Source of the DNA: Xestospongia muta
Lineage: Eukaryota; Porifera; Demospongiae; Haplosclerida; Petrosiidae
DNA length: 64,000 nucleotides
Assembly: GCA_963693285.1 (NCBI GenBank)
Contig: OY848925.1
Span: forward strand, 4,442,932-4,506,931
Reading direction: 5' to 3'
In this document: positions 1 to 10,918 of the stretch, one piece after another
How the letters are laid out: each line of letters starts with the position of its first letter
How positions within the stretch are numbered: the first letter of the stretch is position 1
Notes under the pieces: model-generated
The model's database searches: none
The model's input: the letters and a program-made list of their open reading frames with translations, nothing else
What the model was told of the DNA's origin: nothing
Translations under genes and position numbers: made by a program

Positions 1-42
1 ACTGAAGATACAATTGGTGATTAATAAGAAAGACTTAGAAAT

Positions 43-1690
43 GGAACTAGACACTGGATCAGCTGTTAAGTTTAGTTTCACAACAAACCTTCAATCGACT
101 ATGGCCAAAGATGCCTTTAGAAGCATCAGATGTCGTCCTCAAGACATATTCAGGAGAGCAAATTAAAACTGTAGGAAAGCCAAAGTGACAGTTTGTTACA
201 AAACTCAGAGCTGGGATACAGATTTGTTAGTCGTACAAGGAGATAGTCTAAGTCTGCTGGGACAGGATTGGATACAACTACTACACCTAGATTGGCAGAC
301 AGTGCATTTGGTGGAAAATGACAAATTGAAGACCTTGTTAAGTAAGTATAGCTCCGTGTTCCAGGAAGGTTTAGGTTTACTAAAAGGTTTCAAAGCCAAG
401 ATTTATGTGGAACAAGATGCAAGACCAAAATACTTTAAAGCTCATTCAGTCCCTTATTCACTAAAAGCAAAGATTGAGGATCAGTTAGACAAATTAGTAA
501 AAGAAGGAGTCATAGAGCCGGTACAGCATGCTGAATGGGCTGCACCCATAATACCAATTATTAAATCTGATAATACTGTTTGTATTTGTGGAGACTTTAA
601 GGTGACGATAAATTCAGTATCAAAGTTGGACAGATATCCCATCCCAAAGATTGAAGACTTGCTTGCTACACTGTCAGGAGGCACAAGTTATACAAGTTGG
701 ATCTAAAACAAGCATATCAGCAATTGGAATTGGATGTGGAGAGTAGGCAGTTTGTGGTAATAAATACGCACAAAGGGTTATTTCGTTACAATCGCCTTCC
801 ATAAGGTATCTCATCAGCACCAGGAATTTTCCACCGAACAATGGATAATTTAATGCAGGGCATTCCAGGAGTTGTAGTGTATATTGACAATGTTTTGATT
901 TCTGGTCCCACTATTGACGAGCACCTTAAATCGTTAGAAGTTTTAAAGCGTATGAAGGAGGCAGGTCTGAAGCTACATCAAGACAAATGTTCATTTGTGA
1001 GTCCTTCAGTCACATATTTGGGGTATAAAATAGATGCGGAGGGACTTCACCCTTTGCCGGAGAAAATTGAAGCAATTGTGGAAGCTCCTAGTCCAACTAA
1101 TGTCACACGACTCAAGTCCTACTTGGGATTACGAAGTTATTACAGTAGATTTCTACCTAACCTCACTTTTACATTATCTCCCTTGTACAGGTTACTAAGA
1201 CGGAATGTTAAATGGAAATGGACCAGTAAAGAAGAACTAGCATTTGCATTATCAAAAAAAATTGTTGACCTCCTCGGAAGTACTCACACATTTTGACCCG
1301 AATTTACCTATAGTTCTGTCATGTGATGCATCTGCATATGGTATAGGAGCAGTTTTAGCCCACAGATTACCCAATGGATCTGAAAGGCCAGTTGGCTATG
1401 TGTCTAGAACTTTGGCACCATCTGAAGCAAATTATTTACAAATTGAAAAAGAAGGTTTAGCTTGTATATTTGGAGTCAAGAAGTTTCATGCTTATTTGTA
1501 TGGACATCATTTCACCCTGTACACAGACCATTTACCTCCAAAAAGCTTATTTAAGGAACATACCAATATCCCTGTACAAGCCTCAGGACAAATACAACGA
1601 TGGTCATTGTTATTAGCTTCATATGAGTACACCATTGCATATCAACCAACATAAAAGCATGGTAATGCTGATGTCATGAGTCGTTTGCCT
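43..1690 (+). pseudogene. Retrotransposon protease-RT-RNase H region, broken
   Basis: The segment begins with a retropepsin-like DTGS motif and continues with the connecting region, reverse transcriptase fingers/palm and RNase H. Recognisable are the RT start with a VIEPV-type motif (about 505-520), a GISSAP motif (808-825) and the catalytic YxDD box, which here reads YIDN (about 880-891), so the second catalytic Asp is replaced. RNase H shows DASAYGIGAVL around 1324-1356. Frame changes at about 705 and 1290 and stops at about 803 and 1652 rule out one continuous product. The catalytic replacement plus the breaks indicate a dead copy. Family assignment is by motif recognition. Confidence 0.88.
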
Positions 1691-2860
1691 CTTAAAGACA
1701 TACCAGTAGATGTACCAGTCCTTCAGGAACTTGTGTTATTGATGGAAACCCTGCAGAATTCACTGATCACAGACAAAGATATTCGTGAGTGGACCAAAAA
1801 AGATCCATTACTTTCTATAGTTTATCATCATATTCAATTTGGGTGGCCATGTCAGGTTAGTTCCGAATTACAACCTTTTTGCAGAAATCAGAAAGAACTA
1901 TCTTCTATTAATGGATGTATTCTCAGAGGTTCAAGAGTGTTGGTACCTGAACCAGGTCAACAAGCGTTATTAAAACAACTTCATGAAGGTAACCCAGGTA
2001 TTTGTCACATGAAGAGTTTGGCTTGGATGTACATGTGGTGGCCAGGTATGGATAAACAAATTGAAGAATTTGTAAAAAATTGTGAAGAATGTCAAGTAAA
2101 TCAGTCAAATCCAGCAACTGCACAACCGATATCTTGGTCATGGCCAAGAAAACCGTGGTCAAGACTACATTTAGATTATGCAGGACCAATTGAGAACAGA
2201 ATATTTCTTATTTTAGTTGATTCTCATACCAAGTGGATGGAAATTTTTCCCACTAAGAGAGCAACATCGACTGCTACTATTACAAAATTAAGGTGGACTT
2301 TTTTGCTCGTTATAGACTTTCTCAAACTATTGTTACAGACAATGGCACATGTTTTATAAGTGAAGAATTTGAGTCCTTTTTAAAATCGTTAGGTATACAA
2401 CATATTACATTTGCCCCATATCACCCACAATCTAATGGGATGGCAGAGAGATGTGTACAAATATTTAAGAAAAATATGAAGATCACTAGTGGAACTTTAA
2501 ATGAAAGACTATCTAGTATTTTATTTACGTATCGTACGACACCACAATCCACTACAGGAGAAACCCCTGCGGAGCTCATGTTGGTCAATGCATTCGAACA
2601 AAGTTTGATTTTTTGATTCCTGATATTTCTAAGGACATGACAATACAAAAACCAGTCAAAAGAAAGTATTGTTCGAGATTTACTTCATTTCAGCTAGGTC
2701 AACTAGTGTATGCAAAAAATTTTCATCAGGGGGAGAAGTGGTTGGAAAAGTGATGTATGATGTCAAATTAGAAAACTTACAGAAAGTAGTTAGAAGACAT
2801 GTTAACCAAACTTGCAACCGTTCTACTCTTGATTTTGATATGGATATTGGTTGAGACTTG
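1676..2860 (+). pseudogene. Retrotransposon integrase region, broken
   Basis: The HHCC zinc finger is visible (His and His around 1981-2010, CEEC around 2083-2094), followed by the integrase core: first Asp in LHLDYAGP (about 2167-2190), second in TDNGT (about 2335-2349) and the Glu after NGMAER (about 2437-2454). A frameshift near 2290-2300 separates the first Asp from the other two. Downstream of about 2615 the frame breaks again and only fragments of the C-terminal part are seen up to about 2860. Typical Ty3/gypsy integrase order, inactive here. Confidence 0.87.
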
Positions 2861-2996
2861 GGAAACACACCAAACAAGAATGTGGAGTTAAATACAAGCA
2901 CACCAGGAAATCTGTCTGTACCACAACCCCGTTATTCAAGTCGTGCTTGCAGTGCACCAAATCGCTATGGTACTTATATTTGTTATTGACTGATTT

Positions 2997-3149
2997 AAGA
3001 GGGGGAAGAATCGTTGTATTTGTATGTTGAATATACATTAGGTGTGTGCACGTGATGTATTGTATAAATAGTGTTGTATTTGTGTTTACAGTCAGTCTTA
3101 GTATTTTGTCATTTCGTTATTGTAAAAGCTGTTTTGGAGAACACAACAA
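2997..3149 (+). repeat. Polypurine tract and 3' LTR of the gypsy element
   Basis: A purine run at 2997-3010 precedes a stretch starting about 3011 with a weak TG-like start (TCGTTGTATTTG) and ending near 3146-3149 in ACACAACA. A TATA box (TATAAATA) sits at 3063-3070, as expected for the U3 promoter. The LTR would be only about 135 bp. The boundaries are inferred because the 5' LTR is not in the window. Confidence 0.6.
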
Positions 3150-3159
3150 AGATGAACTT

Positions 3160-3222
3160 ACAAAGTGGAATTGATAGTAAAAAAAGACAGAATTTTATGG
3201 AGTCTTAGCCAAAACTCTTCAT
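3160..3222 (-). pseudogene. Relic of a FReD terminal exon
   Basis: This stretch repeats, with gaps, the part of the FReD terminal exon at about 3743-3815: both contain GTGGAATTGATAG and CTTAGCCAAAACTC/CCTAGCCAAAACTC followed by CATC. It is closer to the copy-1 gene than to copies 2-6, which lack GATAG at that place. It sits exactly between the retrotransposon LTR and the start of the tandem array, so it is probably the remnant of another FReD gene cut off at the array edge. Confidence 0.55.
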
Positions 3223-3347
3223 CCTAAGACTACAATTGATATAAAGTACAAAAAACTATATTATTAAAAGTAATCAATTTACCAACGATAAAATGATTAT
3301 AAACTTATTTTGTGACAAACCAGTAATTGTTGAATAATTGAAAACTG

Positions 3348-4674
3348 TTAATTGTTGTGCTTAATTTTCATCTCTGTAACTTTTAGAGAATAGTCACTGC
3401 CTAGCCAACTCACACCATCAGCACCCACCAAAATAAGCCAGTTCTCATCATTATCATCATCAAAAGTGTGAGAACCACTTAAGTATTGACCATTTAAATT
3501 GGAAGCATGGCATTTGTGATACCACCATCCTCCTTTGAAAGACACGGCACAATTATCACCACAATTATCATTGTCGTGATCTTTTGTTGTGAATTTCATT
3601 CCAGTATGACTTTTCAAACCATCTCCAGCATCTCCAGTATATCCACCTACTAGTAGTTTGTACTTTGTGTCAGAATCCCCTACATAAAATTTGGAATATT
3701 TAGCATATGTCTTATTACCACTAAAATCCTGGAGATCAACACGTAGAGTGGAATTGATAGCCCTAGCAGTGAGACGATGAATTTTGTTAAGACCTAGCCA
3801 AAACTCTCCATCAAGGTCCCCAAATCCTTTAAGGTAGTCCTTCCAGCCACAATTGAAATCTACAGTGCCATCCATTCTCCTTTGGAAGACAGTCCAGCCA
3901 CCACCATCAGTCTCCATGTCACAATACACCTAAATGACAATTTTATAACTTATTTGATTATAACTGAAGCACCTTAAAAGCAGGTAGATGATCAGGTTTG
4001 ATAGTATATATACCACTACATCTATGACCTTGTTCATAGTGATCCTTACAGTCGTGAGATACTTTACAACCTGACAACAGCAAGAAATTTAGGTATTATC
4101 ATTATATATAATTACCATTATTGCTTGATGTAGCATTACAGGATGAGATTATAGTTGTGTGACACACAAAGAATGCCAAGCACAGTGCAACACCTATAAA
4201 TGATAGTGACTTTGATTCTCAATAATAAAGTAACTGACCACTTTTAACAAAAGGCTGTAGACATGATAAGTGTTCCTTGAAATGGTCATTTACTTGTAGT
4301 TGGTTTTGAACAGGTTGAAAACCATCACTATATAGATAATTATATTAATTACAAAGCTATAGGCTAGGATGCTCATATCATCATAAGATGTTGTAGGATT
4401 TGGCCTAGTTTGTGTCACCCAAACTTTATCAAGTTTGGGTGACAGGAGATTAGGGTTGGCCTAAAAAGCTTCGTTATCTATCAGAATTCAAAATCACCTA
4501 GCTATGTACAAGTACCATATGACATCCAGGCTCTATAGGACATTTGCTCTCTATAATAATGTAATTTTATGTTATATATAATTAAGTCCAGACTGACTTT
4601 CCATCATAGCTAGTAAAATCAATCGGTCTAGGTTATAATTACAGTCTAGGTACGAGTACTTACACTTCTGTCAT
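3348..4674 (-). CDS. Fibrinogen-related (FReD) type II membrane protein, copy 1 (diverged)
   Basis: Five exons: 4674-4664, 4327-4239, 4193-4116, 4070-3973, 3929-3348; all introns GT-AG and the frame is continuous, giving about 285 residues. The start MTEV is supported by a perfect splice junction to the next exon. A short N-terminal segment is followed by a hydrophobic stretch (GVALCLAFFVCHTTII, about residues 34-49) and then an NAT glycosylation site, so a type II signal-anchor is likely (an uncleaved or cleaved signal peptide is the alternative). The fibrinogen C-terminal domain follows, with CSGIYTI, CDMETDGGGWTVFQRR and FWLGL. The calcium/ligand loop region (KDHDNDNCGDNCA) differs from the other copies. 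FReD proteins of animals bind acetylated or other glycans and act in recognition. Function here is inferred. Confidence 0.9.
4413..4444. repeat. Perfect 14-bp hairpin in FReD intron 1 (six copies)
   Basis: Two perfectly complementary 14-base arms (4413-4426 and 4431-4444) enclose a TATC loop. It lies in the first intron of FReD copy 1 and recurs unchanged in the other units at 6923-6954, 9439-9470, 11954-11985, 14470-14501 and 16986-17017. Either a small transposon tip or a conserved RNA/DNA hairpin; nothing else identifies it. Confidence 0.85.
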
Positions 4675-5062
4675 TTTTTCTGTTGACTTTATCCTCCTAC
4701 AATATGTGGAATGTGCTGCTTCATATTGCCACACGTAGAACTATATGCAGTAGCTACCTACCACGTAGTTAGAGCCCCACCCACTCTTGTGAATTCAAAC
4801 ACAAGTACAGGTATATTGTTTGGGTTCTGAATACATCTTGTTAACTTGCTATACTCTGCAATCCTTAGTCAATGAAAAAACTATATTCCAGATTGTATGT
4901 TGATGAAAGATGAGTTTGGTAAGATTACAACAAGAGAGGGTTTCTCAGAATGTACAATGACACATTAATCAAAGCAATATTTTTCTTAAATGAAATATTT
5001 AACTAGTTTTTATACAAAATTTAAAGTGATAAAGTCATCAACAGTCAATCATCAACAAATCT

Positions 5063-5752
5063 TTACAATGTATGTTGTATAAAAGGTGAAGAGAGAACTA
5101 ACAATGTTTTAACAGTTGCCGAAGGTGAAACACCTTGAGCATGTAACAGAGACACAATATCAGTAGTAGTAGTACCTAGTAAAGTATGGAGTACATTATG
5201 CACTTATTAATACTTACCAGTAGGACTGCTATGACTTGAAGAGAGAGAAGACAATAAAGGAATATCTTGTAGTAAGAGAGTCATTGCCAACAGTTCCAAG
5301 TCTCTTAAAGTACTAAGTGATAACTGGAGACCATTAATATAATGGTAAAGAGAACTGGAAAGACCACCTCCTACATTATTCCAGAATAATAAAACTTACC
5401 AATATGTGTTACCATATTCATTAAATTTTATGAGTTTTAATTATGGAAATCATTCCTTTATTTCTAAAACCAGTTCCTATATAACTTAATATTACTTTAC
5501 AACAAATAGATACAAATAACATTCTACACTAACATATGTTATCCATGACAAACCTGTTTCCTCTCCAGAAGTTTGTTTCTCCAACCAGTTATTTAATCTC
5601 ATTATAACAGATTCCATGTATTCTGCTAATGTAGATAAACACATCTTAGACTCCACTCTAGATACTGCTAACTGTGACAGAGCCCAACATAGTTTAGCCT
5701 GCCATATTGACTGTATAGCACAGTGACCACTAAGGACAGATCCACTACACAT
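5063..5752 (-). pseudogene. Partial ANAPC1: last three exons only (array unit 1)
   Basis: Exons 5752-5554, 5370-5218 and 5175-5063, with intact splice sites and reading frame to a TAA stop, match the C-terminus of animal APC1: a WQ-KL helix, an LNNW motif and a final helix ending SSPF. The fragment lacks every upstream ANAPC1 exon. Its first exon still has a 3' splice acceptor, so it could be spliced onto a transcript reading through from the FReD gene on its right. It differs from the other copies by a few residues (for example KMCLS instead of KMGLS). Confidence 0.88.
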
Positions 5753-5887
5753 CTGTCATATAACCTAAGACTACAGTTGATTTAAAGTACAAAAAACATG
5801 ATATAAAAAGTAATCAATTTAACAACAATAACATAATTGACTATAAACTATATGAGAAAACAGAAATTGTTGAATGATTGAAAAATG

Positions 5888-7183
5888 TTAATTGCTGTGC
5901 TTAACTTTCATCTCTGTAACTTTTAGAGAGTAGTGATGGCCTAGCCAATGATACCAGTTCACACCATCACCATCAGAAGTGTGGTTACCAAATAAATATA
6001 AACCATTTAAATTGGTATTATGACAATAGCCAAACCACCATCCTCCTTTGTGGAGTAAAGCACAACTACCATCATTATAACAATCATTATCTTGATCCTT
6101 CGTTGAAAATTTCAATCCACTATGTCCCTCAAAACTATTTCCAGCATCTCCAGTATATTCAAATGCTAGTACTTCATACTTTGTGTCAAAGTCCCCTACA
6201 TAAAATTTGGAATATTTAGCATATCTCTTATTACCACTAAAATCCTGGAGATCAATACGTAGAGTGGAATTGCTGGAAGTGAGACGATGAATTTTGTTAA
6301 GACCTAGCCAAAACTCTCCATCAAGGTTCCCAAATCCTTTAAGGTAATCCTTCCAGTCACGATAGAAATCTACAGTGCCATCCATTCTCCTTTGGAAGAC
6401 AGTCCAGCCACCACCATCAGTCTCCATGTCACAATACACCTAAATGACAATTTTATAACTTATTTGATTATAACTGAAGTACCTTAAAAGCAGGTAGATA
6501 ATCAGGTTTGATGGTATATATACCACTACATGTGTATCCTTGTTCATAATGATCCTGACAGTCACGAGATACTTTACAACCTGACAACAGCAAGAAATTC
6601 AGCTATTATCATTATATATAATTACCATTATTGCTTGATGTAGCATTACAGGATGAGATTATAGTTGTGTGACACACGAAAAATGCCAAGCACAGTGCAA
6701 CACCTATAAATGATAGTAACTTTGATTCTCAATAATAAAGTAACTGACCACTTTTAACAAAAGGCTGTAGACATGATAATTGTTCCTTGAAATGGTCATT
6801 TACTTGTAGTTGGTTTTGAACAGGTTGAAAGCCATCACTATATAGATAATTATATTAATTACAAAGCTATAGGCTAGTATGCTCATATCATTATGAGATG
6901 TTGTAGGATTTGGCCTAGTTTGTGTCACCCAAACTTTATCAAGTTTGGGTGACAAGAGATTAGGGTTGGCCTAAAAAGCTTCGTTATCTATCAGAATTCA
7001 AAATCACCTAGCTATGTACAAGCACCACATGACATGCAGGATCTATAGGACATTTGCTCTCTATAATAATGTAATTTTATGTTATAATTAAGTCCAGACT
7101 GACTTTCCATCATAGCTAGTAAAATCAATCGGTCTAGGTTATAATTACAGTCCAGGTACGAGTACTTACCCTTCTTCTGTCAT
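5888..7183 (-). CDS. FReD type II membrane protein, copy 2
   Basis: Exons 7183-7170, 6837-6749, 6703-6626, 6580-6483 and 6439-5888 give 276 residues. Start MTEEG splices in frame to DGFQPV. Same plan as copy 1: short cytosolic part, hydrophobic anchor, NAT site, fibrinogen domain (CDMETDGGGW, FWLGLNKIHR, KDQDNDCYNDGSCA, GGWW). The terminal exon product is 183 residues, ten shorter than copy 1, and roughly 70% identical to it, with most changes in the C-terminal half that in known FReD proteins forms the ligand pocket. It is identical in copies 2-6. The promoter side carries an E-box absent from copy 1. Confidence 0.92.
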
Positions 7184-7276
7184 TTTTTCTGTTGACTTGA
7201 TCCTCCTACAATATGTGGAATGTGCTGCTTCATATTGCCACACCTAGAACTACATGCAGTAGCTATAGCTACCTAC

Positions 7277-7282
7277 CACGTG
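7277..7282. promoter_or_regulatory. E-box CACGTG upstream of FReD copies 2-6
   Basis: A palindromic CACGTG lies about 95 bp upstream of the copy-2 start codon and at the same place in copies 3-6 (9793, 12308, 14824, 17340). In unit 1 the same site reads CACGTA. CACGTG is the consensus for bHLH/Myc-type factors; use here is inferred from position only. Confidence 0.35.
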
Positions 7283-7577
7283 GTTAGAGCCCCACCCACT
7301 CTTGCGAATTCAAACACAAGTGTAAGTATATTGTTTGGGTTCTGAATGGATCTTGTTAACTTGCTATACTCTGCAATACTTAGTCAATGAAAAAACTATA
7401 TTCCAGATTGTACGTTGATGAAAGATGAGTTTGGTAAGAATACAAGAAGAGAGGATTGCTCAGAATGTACAATAACTCATTAATCAAAACAATATTTTTC
7501 TTAAATGAAATATCTAACTAGTTTTTATACAAAATTTAAAGTGATAAAGTCATCAACAGTCAATCATCAACAAATCT

Positions 7578-8268
7578 TTACAATGTATGCTGTAAAAAAG
7601 GTGAAGAGAGAACTAACAATGTTTTAACAGTTGCCGAAGGTGAAACACCTTGAGCATGTAACAGAGACACAATATCAGTAGTAGTAGTACCTAGTAAAGT
7701 ATGGAGTACATTATGCACTTATTAATACTTACCAGGAGGACTGCTATGACTTGAAGAGAGAGAAGACAATGAAGGAATATCTTGTAGTAAGAGAGTCATT
7801 GCCAACAGTTCCAAGTCTCTTAAAGTACTAAGTGATAACTGGAGACCATTAATATAATGGTAAAGAGAACTGGAAAGACCACCTCCTACATTATTCCAGA
7901 ATAATAAAACTTACCAATATGTGTTACCATATTCATTTAAATGTTATGAGTTTCAATTATGAAAATCATTCCTCTATTTCTAAAACCAGTTCCTATATAA
8001 CTTAATATTACTTTACAACAAATAGATACAAATAACATTCTACACTAACATATGTTATGCATGACAAACCTGTTTCCTCCCCAGAAGTTTGTTTCTCCAA
8101 CCAGTTATTTAATCTCATTATAACAGATTCCATGTATTCTGCTAATGTAGATAAACCCATCTTAGACTCCACTCTAGATACTGCTAACTGTGACAGAGCC
8201 CAACATAGTTTAGCCTGCCATATTGACTGTATAGCACAGTGACCACTAAGGACAGATCCACTACACAT
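7578..8268 (-). pseudogene. Partial ANAPC1: last three exons (array unit 2)
   Basis: Exons 8268-8070, 7885-7733 and 7690-7578. Frame and splice sites are intact and the stop TAA is at 7578-7580, so the encoded APC1 tail is not itself broken, but all upstream exons are missing. The first exon reads GHCAIQ where the native gene (unit 6) reads GHCGIQ. Confidence 0.88.
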
Positions 8269-8403
8269 CTGTCATATAACCTAAGACTACAGTTGATTTA
8301 AAGTACAAAAAACATGATATAAAAAGTAATCAATTTAACAACAATAACATAATTGACTATAAACTATATGAGAAAACAGAAATTGTTGAATGATTGAAAA
8401 ATG

Positions 8404-9699
8404 TTAATTGCTGTGCTTAACTTTCATCTCTGTAACTTTTAGAGAGTAGTGATGGCCTAGCCAATGATACCAGTTCACACCATCACCATCAGAAGTGTGG
8501 TTACCAAATAAATATAAACCATTTAAATTGGTATTATGACAATAGCCAAACCACCATCCTCCTTTGTGGAGTAAAGCACAACTACCATCATTATAACAAT
8601 CATTATCTTGATCCTTCGTTGAAAATTTCAATCCACTATGTCCCTCAAAACTATTTCCAGCATCTCCAGTATATTCAAATGCTAGTACTTCATACTTTGT
8701 GTCAAAGTCCCCTACATAAAATTTGGAATATTTAGCATATCTCTTATTACCACTAAAATCCTGGAGATCAATACGTAGAGTGGAATTGCTGGAAGTGAGA
8801 CGATGAATTTTGTTAAGACCTAGCCAAAACTCTCCATCAAGGTTCCCAAATCCTTTAAGGTAATCCTTCCAGTCACGATAGAAATCTACAGTGCCATCCA
8901 TTCTCCTTTGGAAGACAGTCCAGCCACCACCATCAGTCTCCATGTCACAATACACCTAAATGACAATTTTATAACTTATTTGATTATAACTGAAGTACCT
9001 TAAAAGCAGGTAGATAATCAGGTTTGATGGTATATATACCACTACATGTGTATCCTTGTTCATAATGATCCTGACAGTCACGAGATACTTTACAACCTGA
9101 CAACAGCAAGAAATTCAGCTATTATCATTATATATAATTACCATTATTGCTTGATGTAGCATTACAGGATGAGATTATAGTTGTGTGACACACGAAAAAT
9201 GCCAAGCACAGTGCAACACCTATAAATGATAGTAACTTTGATTCTCAATAATAAAGTAACTGACCACTTTTAACAAAAGGCTGTAGACATGATAATTGTT
9301 CCTTGAAATGGTCATTTACTTGTAGTTGGTTTTGAACAGGTTGAAAGCCATCACTATATAGATAATTATATTAATTACAAAGCTATAGGCTAGTATGCTC
9401 ATATCATTATGAGATGTTGTAGGATTTGGCCTAGTTTGTGTCACCCAAACTTTATCAAGTTTGGGTGACAAGAGATTAGGGTTGGCCTAAAAAGCTTCGT
9501 TATCTATCAGAATTCAAAATCACCTAGCTATGTACAAGCACCACATGACATGCAGGATCTATAGGACATTTGCTCTCTATAATAATGTAATTTTATGTTA
9601 TAATTAAGTCCAGACTGACTTTCCATCATAGCTAGTAAAATCAATCGGTCTAGGTTATAATTACAGTCCAGGTACGAGTACTTACCCTTCTTCTGTCAT
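8404..9699 (-). CDS. FReD type II membrane protein, copy 3
   Basis: Exons 9699-9686, 9353-9265, 9219-9142, 9096-8999 and 8955-8404; 276 residues. The terminal exon product is the same as in copy 2 residue for residue. A recent tandem duplicate. Separated from the partial ANAPC1 exon of unit 2 by only about 135 bp, in which I see no AATAAA signal on the coding strand, so transcription may read through. Confidence 0.92.
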
Positions 9700-10093
9700 T
9701 TTTTCTGTTGACTTGATCCTCCTACAATATGTGGAATGTGCTGCTTCATATTGCCACACCTAGAACTACATGCAGTAGCTATAGCTACCTACCACGTGGT
9801 TAGAGCCCCACCCACTCTTGCGAATTCAAACACAAGTGTAAGTATATTGTTTGGGTTCTGAATGGATCTTGTTAACTTGCTATACTCTGCAATACTTAGT
9901 CAATGAAAAAACTATATTCCAGATTGTACGTTGATGAAAGATGAGTTTGGTAAGAATACAAGAAGAGAGGATTGCTCAGAATGTACAATAACTCATTAAT
10001 CAAAACAATATTTTTCTTAAATGAAATATCTAACTAGTTTTTATACAAAATTTAAAGTGATAAAGTCATCAACAGTCAATCATCAACAAATCT

Positions 10094-10783
10094 TTACAAT
10101 GTATGCTGTAAAAAGGTGAAGAGAGAACTAACAATGTTTTAACAGTTGCCGAAGGTGAAACACCTTGAGCATGTAACAGAGACACAATATCAGTAGTAGT
10201 AGTACCTAGTAAAGTATGGAGTACATTATGCACTTATTAATACTTACCAGGAGGACTGCTATGACTTGAAGAGAGAGAAGACAATGAAGGAATATCTTGT
10301 AGTAAGAGAGTCATTGCCAACAGTTCCAAGTCTCTTAAAGTACTAAGTGATAACTGGAGACCATTAATATAATGGTAAAGAGAACTGGAAAGACCACCTC
10401 CTACATTATTCCAGAATAATAAAACTTACCAATATATGTTACCATATTCATTTAAATGTTATGAGTTTCAATTATGAAAATCATTCCTCTATTTCTAAAA
10501 CCAGTTCCTATATAACTTAATATTACTTTACAACAAATAGATACAAATAACATTCTACACTAACATATGTTATGCATGACAAACCTGTTTCCTCCCCAGA
10601 AGTTTGTTTCTCCAACCAGTTATTTAATCTCATTATAACAGATTCCATGTATTCTGCTAATGTAGATAAACCCATCTTAGACTCCACTCTAGATACTGCT
10701 AACTGTGACAGAGCCCAACATAGTTTAGCCTGCCATATTGACTGTATAGCACAGTGACCACTAAGGACAGATCCACTACACAT
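10094..10783 (-). pseudogene. Partial ANAPC1: last three exons (array unit 3), frameshifted
   Basis: Exons 10783-10585, 10400-10248 and 10205-10094. A run of six A (plus strand) in the other units is five A at about 10110 here, which shifts the frame in the last codons and replaces the normal ending and stop with an unrelated short tail. This single-base loss also explains why this unit is 2,515 bp rather than 2,516 bp long. Confidence 0.88.
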
Positions 10784-10918
10784 CTGTCATATAACCTAAG
10801 ACTACAGTTGATTTAAAGTACAAAAAACATGATATAAAAAGTAATCAATTTAACAACAATAACATAATTGACTATAAACTATATGAGAAAACAGAAATTG
10901 TTGAATGATTGAAAAATG

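Larger units (their letters stand above)
1..3149 (+). mobile_element. Ty3/gypsy LTR retrotransposon, degenerate, 5' part outside window
   Basis: Domain order protease, reverse transcriptase, RNase H, integrase (zinc finger then DDE core), then a purine tract and a short LTR, is that of Ty3/gypsy elements. The protease active-site DTGS lies at about 43-60. The reading frame is broken by several stops and frameshifts (near 183, 705, 803, 1290, 1652, 2300 and 2615), so no intact polyprotein remains. Gag and the 5' LTR would lie to the left of the window. The right end abuts a FReD gene relic and the FReD/ANAPC1 array. Confidence 0.9.

Noticed and set aside
8057..8242. Plus-strand open frame repeated in every array unit from unit 2 on
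   Set aside because: It is the antisense shadow of the ANAPC1 third-last exon and recurs only because the unit recurs.
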